Below, piece by piece: positions 33,805 through 42,095 of a stretch of 64,000 nt of DNA; within the stretch, counting starts at the first letter, position 1, and every line of letters begins with the position of its first letter. The translations under genes were made by a program, and so were the position numbers. Location of the stretch: the IMG/VR virus record IMGVR_UViG_3300022903_000002, positions 41,083-105,082 of that record; one strand, given 5' to 3'. Under the pieces are notes generated by a model. That model saw only the letters and a list, made by a program, of their open reading frames with translations. It searched no databases and was not told the origin of the DNA. Source of the DNA: a virus.

Positions 33805-34022
33805 CGGTTGAGCCTTTCGCAGTTGCTGCAGTTAGGTGCGCCGAGGTTCATGGGATCGGCCCTGTCCGGGTCGGCGACGAGAAGGACGCCGCACAAGGCC
33901 CGCGGCACTTTCAGCCCGAGGCGGTCCAGCCAGTACTGGATGTCTCCGACGATATGGACGTAGTTGTCGTCGCTGCTGCTGGGGGCGAGGCGGGTGTCGG
34001 TCTGTGGAGCGGATCTGGCCAT
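33801..34022 (-). CDS. Small protein with C-terminal CxxC
   Basis: 73 residues, with DIQYWLDRLGLKVPRALCGVLLVADPDRAD and CSNCERL at the end. Conserved type in Streptomyces phages (a residue of a zinc ribbon). Unknown role. Confidence 0.55.
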   Translation of the reverse strand: MARSAPQTDTRLAPSSSDDNYVHIVGDIQYWLDRLGLKVPRALCGVLLVADPDRADPMNLGAPNCSNCERLNR

Positions 34023-34065
34023 GGTCTTCCTTCTCTCTGCTAGCTGATGGTGTGGCCGTAGACGT

Positions 34066-34317
34066 TCATGGGGTGACTTCTTGGCAACACGAGATCAGGG
34101 AGGTATCGCGGTGCCTCTGCTGGTGTTTCCCTGCGGCGGTGCGCGCCTTATCGATGCCTTTGACGTGCTTGATCGCCTCGCATCGGCCGCAGTAGACGAA
34201 GTCGTGGCGTGGTTCCGGCCCGGGCCCGTAGCCGATCGCGTCTTCTATCGGAACGCTGACTTCGGCAGCGAAGTGGGCCAGTAGAGCGGCGGCGGCGTCT
34301 TTGCTGATTCGGCTCAT
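34066..34317 (-). CDS. Small protein with CGRC motif
   Basis: 83 residues from ATG 34317 (CAGGTCAGGC upstream; ATGA overlap with the gene before). Helical start (KDAAAALLAHFAAEVS), then YCGRCEAIKHVKGID and a His-rich C-terminus. Unknown. Confidence 0.55.
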   Translation of the reverse strand: MSRISKDAAAALLAHFAAEVSVPIEDAIGYGPGPEPRHDFVYCGRCEAIKHVKGIDKARTAAGKHQQRHRDTSLISCCQEVTP

Positions 34318-34424
34318 GCCTGACCTGCCCTGCAGGCGCAGTACACGGTCCGGCCTCGGCCGCCGTTGCGGTACTCGACCCACTCCCCGCGGTCCCAGCA
34401 CTCAGTGCAGTCATACGGAGGCAT
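34314..34424 (-). CDS. 36-residue zinc-finger-like peptide
   Basis: MPPYDCTECWDRGEWVEY...TVYCACRAGQA: two CxxC/CxC pairs 20 residues apart, the spacing of a minimal zinc ribbon. ATGA overlap with the next gene. Unusual for such a small protein to be complete, but the codon use fits. Confidence 0.55.
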   Translation of the reverse strand: MPPYDCTECWDRGEWVEYRNGGRGRTVYCACRAGQA

Positions 34425-34427
34425 GCC

Positions 34428-34595
34428 TCAGCCCCGCTTCCATGGGTCCGGAAGGCGAGCCGCGCGGGATCCCTGCGTGACCATCGTCGCGAAATCCAGC
34501 TGCGTCATCTCGAAGCTCATCAGGAGCTTGCCTCGGGCGTAAACCTCGACCTGCACGCCGCCGCCACAGGGCTTGAACTGAATCGTGTCTGTCAT
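34428..34595 (-). CDS. 55-residue unknown protein
   Basis: ATG 34595. MTDTIQFKPCGGGVQVEVYARGKLL...MTQLDFATMVTQGSRAARLPDPWKRG. Short beta hairpin plus helix pattern. Three bases separate it from the next gene. Confidence 0.5.
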   Translation of the reverse strand: MTDTIQFKPCGGGVQVEVYARGKLLMSFEMTQLDFATMVTQGSRAARLPDPWKRG

Positions 34596-34598
34596 GGC

Positions 34599-34739
34599 TC
34601 AGGCCACCTCCACGTCGGAGACGGTGAAGTCAGGCCAGTCATCCGCTGCCATGCCTCTGACGGCGTCCTCGTTCGCGCCGCGGTAGTCCATGTCGAAGCT
34701 GCCGTTCGAGCTTGAGAGGGTGACGACGAAGAGCGCCAT
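34599..34739 (-). CDS. 46-residue unknown protein
   Basis: ATG 34739. MALFVVTLSSSNGSFDMDYRG...WPDFTVSDVEVA; acidic, beta-rich. Packed between neighbours by two- and three-base gaps, which supports it being translated in the operon. Confidence 0.5.
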   Translation of the reverse strand: MALFVVTLSSSNGSFDMDYRGANEDAVRGMAADDWPDFTVSDVEVA

Positions 34740-34741
34740 GT

Positions 34742-35047
34742 TCAGGCCGCCTTAAGGAACGCGTAGAAGACCTCCGCCTCGGCGATCAACAGCGCCGGGT
34801 CATCATCCGGATCGCGATCGAAGTCGCGGTTGTTGGACGCCCTGAACAGAGACCGGTAGCGGGCGTCCTGCTCCGCTGCGTCTCCGGTCTCCACCCAGTC
34901 GATGAGGACCTTCGCGTTAGCTGCGACCGCGCCCGGGTTGCTTCGCTCGGTGGTCAGGTCGCCGGCGTAGCCGAGTACGTGATCGCGGCGGATCCGGACG
35001 GTACTCTCCCGAGGTTTTTCGGGGGCGTTGATCGAGTTGAGTTCCAT
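34742..35047 (-). CDS. Small acidic unknown protein
   Basis: 101 residues. Helical, VLGYAGDLTTERSNPGAVAANAKVLIDWVETGDAAEQDARYRSLFRAS..., ending in a helical EVFYAFLKAA. No family recognised. Confidence 0.55.
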   Translation of the reverse strand: MELNSINAPEKPRESTVRIRRDHVLGYAGDLTTERSNPGAVAANAKVLIDWVETGDAAEQDARYRSLFRASNNRDFDRDPDDDPALLIAEAEVFYAFLKAA

Positions 35048-35050
35048 AGT

Positions 35051-35302
35051 TCAGGCCATCGCTTTCATGTTGGCGAGGTGGCGCTGGCCGACCTCGGTGA
35101 TCGTGTACGACGTGTGCACCGCACCGCGGACCGCGGACAGATAGCCGGAGTCGGCGAGCTGGTGCAGGGCCGCGCGGATGTAGGAGGCCGGCACGCCAGG
35201 CTGGACGCGCTGCAGATCCCCGATCGTGTGCGGCAGATCGTTGGTGAAGGCGGCCAGGACCGCGTTGTTCACGTCATTCCAGGCGGCGTCGGTAGAACCC
35301 AT
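35051..35302 (-). CDS. Winged-helix DNA-binding protein
   Basis: 83 residues. Helix-turn-helix pattern LPHTIGDLQRVQPGVPASYIRAALHQLADSGYLSAVRGAVHTSYTITEVGQRHL, a typical winged helix with a C-terminal wing. The same type of domain forms the C-terminus of the FtsK/TraB protein encoded just upstream, so the two may share a DNA target. Confidence 0.6.
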   Translation of the reverse strand: MGSTDAAWNDVNNAVLAAFTNDLPHTIGDLQRVQPGVPASYIRAALHQLADSGYLSAVRGAVHTSYTITEVGQRHLANMKAMA

Positions 35303-35338
35303 GGCGGGTGTGTCCTTTCGGGAGTGGGGGGAGGAGGG

Positions 35339-37282
35339 TTAGGCGGCGACTGACGCCAGCCGCTGTTTGCCCCGTTCGGTGATGCGATACAGTCCGCGAC
35401 CGGTCTTCTCGATCTCGCCCGAGGCGACCAGGTCGGTGAGAGCCTTGGTGATAGTGCGGAGCGCCGGCGGCGGGGACATGTGGGTCTGGATGAACCCGAC
35501 CATCTCCCCTCGGTTCACTTCCTGGCCGTCCCGCTCCGCCAGATAACTCAAGACGGCGTCTTCGCCGATGCGGGACTGGTCGGAGTCGTCCTGTGTGTCC
35601 GCCTTCGATGACTGGCTTTGTGGGGTGTGGGCGCTGGCTCCGTCGCCGCCGGCGACAGGACCGACGAACGGCTCGAGTTGCGCCGGCTCCCCGCTCGTTG
35701 CCCAACGTCGCGGCTTGATGATCAGGAACGTTCGCATCGTCGCGGGACGGTCAGCGCCGGGCCCGAACACGTAACCGAGACCTGAAGTCGTGTCTCCGTT
35801 CGGCCATTCCTTGGGCAGCGTGCACGGGTCGACGGGCATCGACCCGTTGAACGCGACCTGGCCCGAGAGGCGGTTCGCGGTGCGGAACACGATGACGTTC
35901 CCGGCGGCGACTGCGTCACGGATCGCCATGGAGTTGCCCAGGCTGTTCAACAGCGGCACTTGGGTGATTAGCCGGAATTTGATCCCGCACTTGCGGGACA
36001 TCGCGATCATTTCCTCAACGAGCGCACAGCAGACAGGGTCACCGAGGACGGTCTGCGCCTCGTCGACTGTGACGCTGATCATTGGCAGGCCGTGACGCGG
36101 GTCGCCGGGGGTGAACTCCTCGATGCCCTCGATCTCTTCGCCGTCCTCATCGACCCACCGGATCGTGGACATGAGTTCGTTGCGGGCGTACATACGGTCG
36201 CGGAGTTCACGGAGCCGGCCGCGGATCGCGTCGAGGCCACCAGCGAACTGAGCGACAGCGTTCTTCCACCCAGACTCGGAGTAGGACTGCCCGCGTTGCG
36301 GGTCCAGAAGGATCGAAGCGATCACACCAGAGTGGCGTTCCTCGGCGAGGAGGAGTTTGACGAGGACAGACTTCCCGGCGTCGGTGGATCCGGCGATGAG
36401 GTCGTGGACCGGCCCGGACCGTGGCCGGTAGTGCCGGTACGAGACAGGATTCCCGTCGGTGTACACGCCGATACGGGAGACACCAGTGGCGGTTTTGAGA
36501 GTCGGCCCAGGCCAGTGGTGAACCTCCTGGAGCGGGTTCTCGGCCTGCACGAGCACCCGGAAGTGCCGAAGGGACCCGTCGGGGGCCGGTTCGATACTGA
36601 TCGAGCCGGTCTTCAGGTGGAGTGCGCCACCGATGTCCTCGGTCGCCATAATCGCGCGCTTGTAGGTGCCTTTGGTGACTTCGCCCAGTCCGGCCCAGCC
36701 GCCGCGGATCTTCTCTACTTCGAGGATCCGCGAGTGCTCGAGCGGGCCGCCTGAGCAGGAGACATGGAGGCGCCACGACTCGACCAGCTCCGGGTCCTCC
36801 GCGACGGGCGCGACCTCGGGCGCCTGGTGGTTGCGGATGCGGTAGCGCCACCACCACGGCAACGCGAACGCCCCACCGACGATCGCGAGCCACGCGGGCA
36901 TCGGCTTGCCGACACCGTGCGCTGCGGCTTCCATGAGCCACAGCGTCGCCGCGATGATTGAGGTGACCGCGTGCAACTGCCGCCAGATATTCACGGCCTT
37001 GGCGTAGAGGGCCCACCATGTGCCGCCGGCGGTTACCGCGCCGGTTGCGAGGACCGCCCACCACGGGGCACTGAACACCTCCAAGGCGAACCCAGTGACG
37101 TAGGCGCCGCCCATGACCTCGACGGGGATGAGTTGGCGGCGGAACCGTCTCCCGACCTTGAACGTCCCGGCGAGGGCCCGGTGCTCCTTCTTCGGAGCGG
37201 ACGCCGCAGCGGCAACCGCTGGCTGGGACACGTCAACGCGAACCGTCTGCGGGTCCCGCTGCTCAACTGCTACGGCGTCCAT
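35339..37282 (-). CDS. FtsK/SpoIIIE-type DNA translocase (TraB-like conjugation protein)
   Basis: 647 residues. N-terminal hydrophobic segments (about 52-70, 73-93, 105-120, 128-145) anchor it in the membrane. Central motor domain has Walker A at 297-305 (AGSTDAGKS), Walker B at 401-408 (MISVTVDE) and the LITQVPLLNSLG sensor region. The C-terminal 75 residues form a winged helix, as in TraB proteins that bind short repeats (clt) and move double-stranded DNA between hyphae. Length and domain order fit AICE/plasmid TraB rather than a phage packaging ATPase or the longer cell-division FtsK. Confidence 0.85.
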   Translation of the reverse strand: MDAVAVEQRDPQTVRVDVSQPAVAAAASAPKKEHRALAGTFKVGRRFRRQLIPVEVMGGAYVTGFALEVFSAPWWAVLATGAVTAGGTWWALYAKAVNIWRQLHAVTSIIAATLWLMEAAAHGVGKPMPAWLAIVGGAFALPWWWRYRIRNHQAPEVAPVAEDPELVESWRLHVSCSGGPLEHSRILEVEKIRGGWAGLGEVTKGTYKRAIMATEDIGGALHLKTGSISIEPAPDGSLRHFRVLVQAENPLQEVHHWPGPTLKTATGVSRIGVYTDGNPVSYRHYRPRSGPVHDLIAGSTDAGKSVLVKLLLAEERHSGVIASILLDPQRGQSYSESGWKNAVAQFAGGLDAIRGRLRELRDRMYARNELMSTIRWVDEDGEEIEGIEEFTPGDPRHGLPMISVTVDEAQTVLGDPVCCALVEEMIAMSRKCGIKFRLITQVPLLNSLGNSMAIRDAVAAGNVIVFRTANRLSGQVAFNGSMPVDPCTLPKEWPNGDTTSGLGYVFGPGADRPATMRTFLIIKPRRWATSGEPAQLEPFVGPVAGGDGASAHTPQSQSSKADTQDDSDQSRIGEDAVLSYLAERDGQEVNRGEMVGFIQTHMSPPPALRTITKALTDLVASGEIEKTGRGLYRITERGKQRLASVAA

Positions 37283-37354
37283 GGGTCTCCGTCCCTGGAA
37301 AATGTGAGATGTGGGGTGGGCCCGGGCGCGTCACCGCCCGGACCCGAATGCAGG

Positions 37355-38272
37355 TCAGCCGCTGTAGAAGCTCGTGTCGCCGACCTTCGCCGTGGCGCCC
37401 TGGACGGACTGCTCGACGTTCTCGTGGCCCTGCGTCCGCAGCTTTGTGCGCGCCGCCTCAGCGTTCGCGACGGTCTGCTCCGCGGCCTGCAGGCGCTGCG
37501 TCGCCGCGGTGCGCCGCTGCATCGCTGCATCCATCAGATCCGTCATCCCGCCGGCGGTCTCAGAACCCAGGCCCGCGTTCAGCAGGCTCGTGTTCGTGGA
37601 CTCGTGCGCGGCGATCTCCTTGTCCGCTGCGGCGATCTCCGCTCGGGCTTCCTCGATCCGCCCTGCCGCTGCGCTGATCGTCGCGTCAAGGTGGGTGCGG
37701 TAGGTGCCGATGTTGGTGGTCTCACCGGTCATCGTGTCGGTCACTGTCGTTTCCTTTCCTGTTGGAGACTCACTGCCTGCCCCGGCCGGGACAGCCCGGA
37801 GAACGGCCGCGCCTCGAACACGCGACGTCGGCTCCTCTGGTTTCGGGGTGGGTGTCGTCGGCTCCGGCTCGCTCGCCTCGGCCGCAGCGCCTCGCCGGAA
37901 CTTCGCTTTGGCTCGTTCCCAGCCAGCGCGGATCGCGTTCCGCAGCGGCGGTACCGGCTCTCCGGTCGCGGCGCGGCGTTCCTGCCATTCCTGGTGCTGC
38001 TTCTTGGCAGCGACGAATCCGTCCCGCATGTCGGCGACGGTCGGCGACCAGCCGTGCCGCAATTGGTATGCGAAATGACCGAGGGCGTTTCTTCGGGCAC
38101 CCCACCACAGAGCGCGGGCGCGCCGGGATTTGTCCCAGCTCGGGTGTCGGCTTTTCAGTTCTTTGTTGAGTTGTTTCCGGTAGCGGTCTTGGGCGGTCCG
38201 GTATTCGGCGGCTTTGCCTTCGAATATGTGGCACAGCGCCCAGCCGATTGCGACGAGCAGTAGAAGTCCCAT
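37355..38272 (-). CDS. Membrane-anchored coiled-coil protein of the transfer module
   Basis: 305 residues from ATG 38272. N-terminal span (LLLLVAIGWALCHIF), a basic central part (KELKSRHPSWDKSRRARALWWGARRNALGHFAYQLRHGWSPTVADMR), Pro/Glu linker, then a long coiled coil (about 205-300, RIEEARAEIAAADKEIAAHE...). The type occurs between traB and spd-like genes of actinomycete conjugative elements; intercellular spread is the likely role. Confidence 0.6.
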   Translation of the reverse strand: MGLLLLVAIGWALCHIFEGKAAEYRTAQDRYRKQLNKELKSRHPSWDKSRRARALWWGARRNALGHFAYQLRHGWSPTVADMRDGFVAAKKQHQEWQERRAATGEPVPPLRNAIRAGWERAKAKFRRGAAAEASEPEPTTPTPKPEEPTSRVRGAAVLRAVPAGAGSESPTGKETTVTDTMTGETTNIGTYRTHLDATISAAAGRIEEARAEIAAADKEIAAHESTNTSLLNAGLGSETAGGMTDLMDAAMQRRTAATQRLQAAEQTVANAEAARTKLRTQGHENVEQSVQGATAKVGDTSFYSG

Positions 38273-38276
38273 TACG

Positions 38277-38744
38277 TCACACCCCGAACAATTTTCCGAT
38301 GACGGCGGCACCAGTCACCGCGACGGTTGACAGGAAAGTGGCGAGCCAGCTACCGATGGTCCCGCCGATCTGCGGCCCGAAAGCGGGAAGTAGAAGCGCG
38401 GAAATCTCGGTGGTCCGGTTCGACTGGTGTTTCGGCCACAAGTCGTAGATGACGATGTAGGCGAGGACGAACGCGATCACAACGGGGATGGCAGCACCGA
38501 CGTAGGGGATGGTGACGGCCCACCGCATCACGGTGACGGCCCACGAGGCGAGGAACGCGGCGGCGAACCCCACCCCGGCGATCAGGTACAGCCACGGCTT
38601 CAGGAACTCGATCTTGCCGAGGGGCTTCCAGTTCAGCAGCAGCGCGAACGTGATGCAGATGCCAGCGGCGCCGAGCGAGATGGCGGTGAAGTGGTGCGGG
38701 ACAGACGCCGATACGGCGGCCTGCCTCGCAGCTACGGATGTCAA
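38277..38744 (-). CDS. Spd-like polytopic membrane protein
   Basis: 155 residues from TTG 38744, eight bases after AAGGAGAGG. Four membrane spans around residues 22-42, 50-75, 80-105 and 125-150, with a short loop KHQSNRTTEIS. Small multi-span proteins next to traB (SpdB type) help spread conjugative elements along hyphae; assignment by position and topology. Confidence 0.55.
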   Translation of the reverse strand: MTSVAARQAAVSASVPHHFTAISLGAAGICITFALLLNWKPLGKIEFLKPWLYLIAGVGFAAAFLASWAVTVMRWAVTIPYVGAAIPVVIAFVLAYIVIYDLWPKHQSNRTTEISALLLPAFGPQIGGTIGSWLATFLSTVAVTGAAVIGKLFGV

Positions 38745-38770
38745 GGGACCTCTCCTTCTGTGAGCAGGGA

Positions 38771-39244
38771 TTAGTGGAGTCGCCACACGATGACGGCGAA
38801 GATCAGGAAGCAGATCGAGCGGGCGGGTCGCTGGATCAGCCATGCGGCTGCGTACAGCGCCCAGGACGCGGGGATCGCGATGAGGAAGCAGTGGATGCGT
38901 TGCGCCAGGCGGAGGAACGGAACGCCGCCAGCCATGGGGGCGGCCTTCGCGTAGGCGAGGAGCTCGTAGGTCGACGCAGGGTGCTCGGCTTTGAAGCCGG
39001 AGTTGCGCCCGGGCCAGTTCCCGAGCTTCGCGAGGGTCTCTTTGGCTTGGGAGATCCACAGGTCGACGACCTCGTCTACGGCGCTGAAGTCCTCTTCCTC
39101 ATCGGTGTCGGCGCCGCGTTCGCGGTCACCTTCGGTTACACTCTCCTCGCGCGCACCCGGGCGCGCCCGCGCGTCGCGCCCCTCCGTCGCGTAGGGGACC
39201 TCTTCTTCGAGCAACGGCCCGTTGCCCATTGCGCTTTGCCTCAT
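38771..39244 (-). CDS. Membrane protein of the transfer module
   Basis: 157 residues (ATG 39244 in TGATG). Acidic N-terminus (TDEEEDFSAVDEVVD), helical middle, and two C-terminal membrane spans (CFLIAIPASWALYAAAWLI; RSICFLIFAVIVW). Partner of the Spd-like protein by position. Confidence 0.5.
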   Translation of the reverse strand: MRQSAMGNGPLLEEEVPYATEGRDARARPGAREESVTEGDRERGADTDEEEDFSAVDEVVDLWISQAKETLAKLGNWPGRNSGFKAEHPASTYELLAYAKAAPMAGGVPFLRLAQRIHCFLIAIPASWALYAAAWLIQRPARSICFLIFAVIVWRLH

Positions 39245-39465
39245 CACTGCCCGTCACCTCCTTCCAGATACTGGATGCGCGTGTTGATGAGCCTGATCAT
39301 CTGGTCGACCTCCGTTACGGACAGGCCTGCTGGCAGGTCGGCGACGATCCGCCGCCAGCGGTCGAACTGGACCGCGACGCGCTCCTGCGGGGTCCGCACC
39401 CGGCGGGCCTTCCGGTCAAGGAGTGCCTGGCGTCGCTCGGCGCGTGCCTCGGATCGAGTGCTCAC
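39244..39465 (-). CDS. Small basic helical protein
   Basis: 73 residues, Arg-rich start (MSTRSEARAERRQALLDRKARRVRT) then a helix-turn-helix-like stretch. Translationally coupled to its neighbours. Unknown. Confidence 0.5.
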   Translation of the reverse strand: MSTRSEARAERRQALLDRKARRVRTPQERVAVQFDRWRRIVADLPAGLSVTEVDQMIRLINTRIQYLEGGDGQ

Positions 39466-39695
39466 GGGGTCGCCTCGACGTCTGACTGCTCGGCGTGAGC
39501 GCCCTGCGGCTTGATGTAGGTCCGGTACGCCCAGATGGCAGCGATGCCGAGTGTGATGATCACGATCAGCCCGACGAATCGCATGTACGTGTGGAGGTTG
39601 CGATCCATAGCGGTCGCGACCACTCCGCCGGCGACCGCCCCGGAGATGGTTGCGGCAACAACGGTCGTGACCACTGGCCTGATGTTGGTGGTCAT
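39462..39695 (-). CDS. Small two-span membrane protein
   Basis: 77 residues with two hydrophobic helices (VVTTVVAATISGAVAGGVVATA; FVGLIVIITLGIAAIWAY) and a short acidic tail. Fits Spd-type small membrane proteins of AICEs. Confidence 0.5.
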   Translation of the reverse strand: MTTNIRPVVTTVVAATISGAVAGGVVATAMDRNLHTYMRFVGLIVIITLGIAAIWAYRTYIKPQGAHAEQSDVEATP

Positions 39696-41218
39696 CCGGT
39701 CTTCACCTCACTGGTCTGCTGGTGGTCTTTTGGGGTGGTCGCGTCCGCCTGGTCGTTGCCGCGGTGTCCGCCTCCGACCGGTCGCGGACCGGCCTCCTGG
39801 ATCCGCTTGAGAGCCCAACTCGGGGAGAACCCGAACCGCTTGGCGAGGGCACGCTTCGACAGCGGCGACCCTGCCTGGACACTGGCGAGGTACGCGTCCA
39901 CTGCACGCTGGTTGTCCTCGGTGGATGGTTGCGGCTTGGTGGTCGCGTTCACATGGTCGCGTCCGGTCTTCCGGGTGGACTTCTTGGCCGGTCGCGTCCG
40001 GTTGGCCGGGTGGTCTTTTGGGGTGGTCGCGTCCGCCTGGTCACTGGACGCAGGAGGCTGGACGTTCGGGTAGTCGCGTCCACTGGTTTCGATGGCGGCG
40101 CGTCCGGTCGCGGTAGTGGTCGCGTCCACCGGTCGCGGGGTGGTCGCGTCCACCGGTCGCGGGGTGGTCGCGTCCACCGGTCGCGGGGTGGTCGCGTCCA
40201 GGTGGTCGCTCGGCCGCGTCCGGGTGGTCGCGGACAGGGTGGTCGCGGCGCCGTCCGTCCAGAACAGCCGGACGCGGGTCTTGGGTCCGGTGACCGGACG
40301 CGCGACGGTGGACGCGACCACCAACCGGACGGAGGGCCGGCGGTCTTTCGCGAGCCGCTTCTGGTTCTTCGCGATCGCCCTCTTGCGGTCGATCCTGTCG
40401 ATCTCCGTGACGGCCGCGGTCCACGCCTCGTCAACGGTTCTGATGCCGTAGCGGACCGCGAGGGACCATGCATGCCACGTGATGCGCGGGAACCGCAGCC
40501 ACCGGAGGATCCCGAACCGCGGCCGGGCCTCAGCGACCTTCCCTTTCGCGCGCAGGTGCTTGCGGTGAATCAGCGAGGAGTACAGCTCCCACAGGGCGAT
40601 GCCGACGAGGCTCATGGCACCGTAGGAGACCGCTTTGGGGTTGGGGTCGAGGTTGATGTGCTGACGTATCGTCTGCGCGTTAAGGCGTTCGGTGACGACA
40701 GGGCAGGCGTGCCAGTAGTTCATCGCGCCGGCCGAGCAGGCGAACAGCCAAGTCGCGAACCGGAATAGTGCGCCCCGGTCACCATCTTTGCGCGCTTGGT
40801 GGTACATCCAGCCGGTGAAAGCGGTCGTCAGCTCCCATGCGGCGGCAAATATCAGGGCGCCGAGAAGGGGCCAGCCGAGTTTGTCGTGCGCGAATCCGAT
40901 CTGCCCAATCCACGCGACCGCCATAGGAGCGAGAATCGGCCCCGTGATCATGACTCGCCGACCGACCGTTGGCATTAGCGCCTGGATCTTCTTCGCAAGT
41001 TTCTGCCGGGCGTGCTGGCGTCGAATGCGGCGCTTCGCCTGTTCGTTGGCGCGGGTCTGCTTCTTCTCCTCGTCGAGGATCAGTTTCTGCCGCTCGCGCT
41101 GAAGGCGCAGCTGTTCCCGTTCGTGGCTGAGACGAACACGGGTCTCTTCGGTGATGCGTGCCTGCTCGGCGGAGACCTGGATACGGGTGGCTTTGCGGTC
41201 GGCGGGGATCTCGCTCAT
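39692..41218 (-). CDS. DUF2637-type membrane/DNA-binding protein with DATTPRPV repeats
   Basis: 508 residues. N-terminal basic coiled coil (RLSHEREQLRLQRERQKLILDEEKKQ), four hydrophobic segments in about residues 88-215 (the DUF2637 region common in AICEs), a basic cytosolic part, then a low-complexity region with three exact DATTPRPV repeats and many other DATT units, and a C-terminal helix-turn-helix (SPLSKRALAKRFGFSPSWALKRIQEAG). Such proteins are found beside FtsK/TraB in actinomycete elements; the HTH implies DNA contact at the membrane, perhaps with the transferred element. Confidence 0.6.
   Translation of the reverse strand: MSEIPADRKATRIQVSAEQARITEETRVRLSHEREQLRLQRERQKLILDEEKKQTRANEQAKRRIRRQHARQKLAKKIQALMPTVGRRVMITGPILAPMAVAWIGQIGFAHDKLGWPLLGALIFAAAWELTTAFTGWMYHQARKDGDRGALFRFATWLFACSAGAMNYWHACPVVTERLNAQTIRQHINLDPNPKAVSYGAMSLVGIALWELYSSLIHRKHLRAKGKVAEARPRFGILRWLRFPRITWHAWSLAVRYGIRTVDEAWTAAVTEIDRIDRKRAIAKNQKRLAKDRRPSVRLVVASTVARPVTGPKTRVRLFWTDGAATTLSATTRTRPSDHLDATTPRPVDATTPRPVDATTPRPVDATTTATGRAAIETSGRDYPNVQPPASSDQADATTPKDHPANRTRPAKKSTRKTGRDHVNATTKPQPSTEDNQRAVDAYLASVQAGSPLSKRALAKRFGFSPSWALKRIQEAGPRPVGGGHRGNDQADATTPKDHQQTSEVKTG
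40116..40200 (+). repeat. 24-bp tandem repeat in the DUF2637-type gene
   Basis: Three perfect 24-bp copies (40116-40139, 40140-40163, 40164-40187) plus a 13-base partial copy, encoding DATTPRPV on the - strand. The decamer GGTCGCGTCC recurs outside the array (for example near 39733, 39956, 39970, 40026, 40075), so the whole C-terminal third is built from this unit. Confidence 0.85.
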
Positions 41219-41532
41219 GCCGCCACCTCGTCGCGTTGCTGCTGGATCTTCTGGCGTTCGTCGATGTTGTAACCGCCCCAGATGCCGTACTGGTCGTGAC
41301 GGTCAAGCGCGTCTTCCAAGCAGTCGACACGGACCGGGCAGCCCTCGCAGATCGACCTAGCGAGCGGCGCACGCCGTCCCTTCGCCGGGTACCAGGCGTC
41401 CCCTCCGACGTCACGGCACGCGGCGTCGTCCTGCCATTCGAGGCCCCGCATGTCCAAGGCGAGGGCATGGAGGAAGGAGGCGACACCACTGCCCCAGGGG
41501 GAGGATGCGTGGTGGCGTTGGCGGGCGGTCAT
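41215..41532 (-). CDS. WhiB-family iron-sulfur regulator
   Basis: 105 residues. Four cluster-binding Cys: C39, C62, C65, C71 (AACRD ... ICEGCPVRVDC), then the GIWGG turn (83-87) and a basic tail. Start at ATG 41532, directly after the previous stop with GAGG upstream. WhiB proteins are specific to Actinomycetota and bind the sigma factor; in mobile elements they tune host or element transcription. Confidence 0.85.
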   Translation of the reverse strand: MTARQRHHASSPWGSGVASFLHALALDMRGLEWQDDAACRDVGGDAWYPAKGRRAPLARSICEGCPVRVDCLEDALDRHDQYGIWGGYNIDERQKIQQQRDEVAA

Positions 41533-41535
41533 GGC

Positions 41536-41970
41536 TCAGACCTCTTCGTTCGCGTTGTCGGGGAACAGCTCGGCGTCCAAGGCGGCGAGCCACTCTTCGT
41601 CCTTGCGGGACAGTTCGACGGTCATGGACTCGGGATGGCCAGCCGGCGGGGCGTCGAAGGAGCGGACGACGCTGCAGCAGGAGCAGGTCTCCCCGTACTG
41701 GCGGAGCTCGCCATCGGTCACGTACTCCAGCGGCACCCAGCCGTGCCCGTCCCGGACGCAGTCCTCGATCTGCGTGCATGACGCGCACAGCATCTGCAGG
41801 GACCCGTCCGGCTGCTCGGTGATCGACCACATGAAGTCGACGGGCAGGAGGCGGAGGGCCGTACCGCGGGAAGTGAAGAGCGGCTGGACGTCCTCGTAGC
41901 CCTTCCACCAGTCCGGTCCACACATGTCGCAGGTTGCGGTGGTCGCACCATAGGTTTTGCCGAACGTCAT
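41536..41970 (-). CDS. Zinc-binding protein upstream of whiB
   Basis: 144 residues from ATG 41970, which is preceded by GGGAGG at a good distance. Cys pairs CDMCG, CASC and CSCC are spread over the first 100 residues. Beta-rich middle (FMWSITEQPDGSLQMLC). Unknown role. Confidence 0.55.
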   Translation of the reverse strand: MTFGKTYGATTATCDMCGPDWWKGYEDVQPLFTSRGTALRLLPVDFMWSITEQPDGSLQMLCASCTQIEDCVRDGHGWVPLEYVTDGELRQYGETCSCCSVVRSFDAPPAGHPESMTVELSRKDEEWLAALDAELFPDNANEEV

Positions 41971-41975
41971 CGGGT

Positions 41976-42095
41976 TCACCTCCCGTTGGTGGTCGTGTCG
42001 GTGGTCTGGGTGTTGTCGGCGGCCTGCTGCTCGAGCTGGCGACGCAGGAACTGCTGATCGACTCCGTGGCCGACCGGGTCGGTGTAGGCGCTCAT
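41976..42095 (-). CDS. 39-residue peptide ending in NGR
   Basis: ATG 42095 with GAAGGAGG upstream. MSAYTDPVGHGVDQQFLRRQLEQQAADNTQTTDTTTNGR. The last codons (AAC GGG AGG TGA) double as the ribosome site of the next gene. A second peptide at 43500 ends the same way. Confidence 0.55.
   Translation of the reverse strand: MSAYTDPVGHGVDQQFLRRQLEQQAADNTQTTDTTTNGR

Noticed and set aside
35339-37282. Terminase large subunit for the FtsK-like gene
   Set aside because: Membrane spans at the N-terminus and a C-terminal winged helix fit a translocase; no terminase nuclease domain is present.
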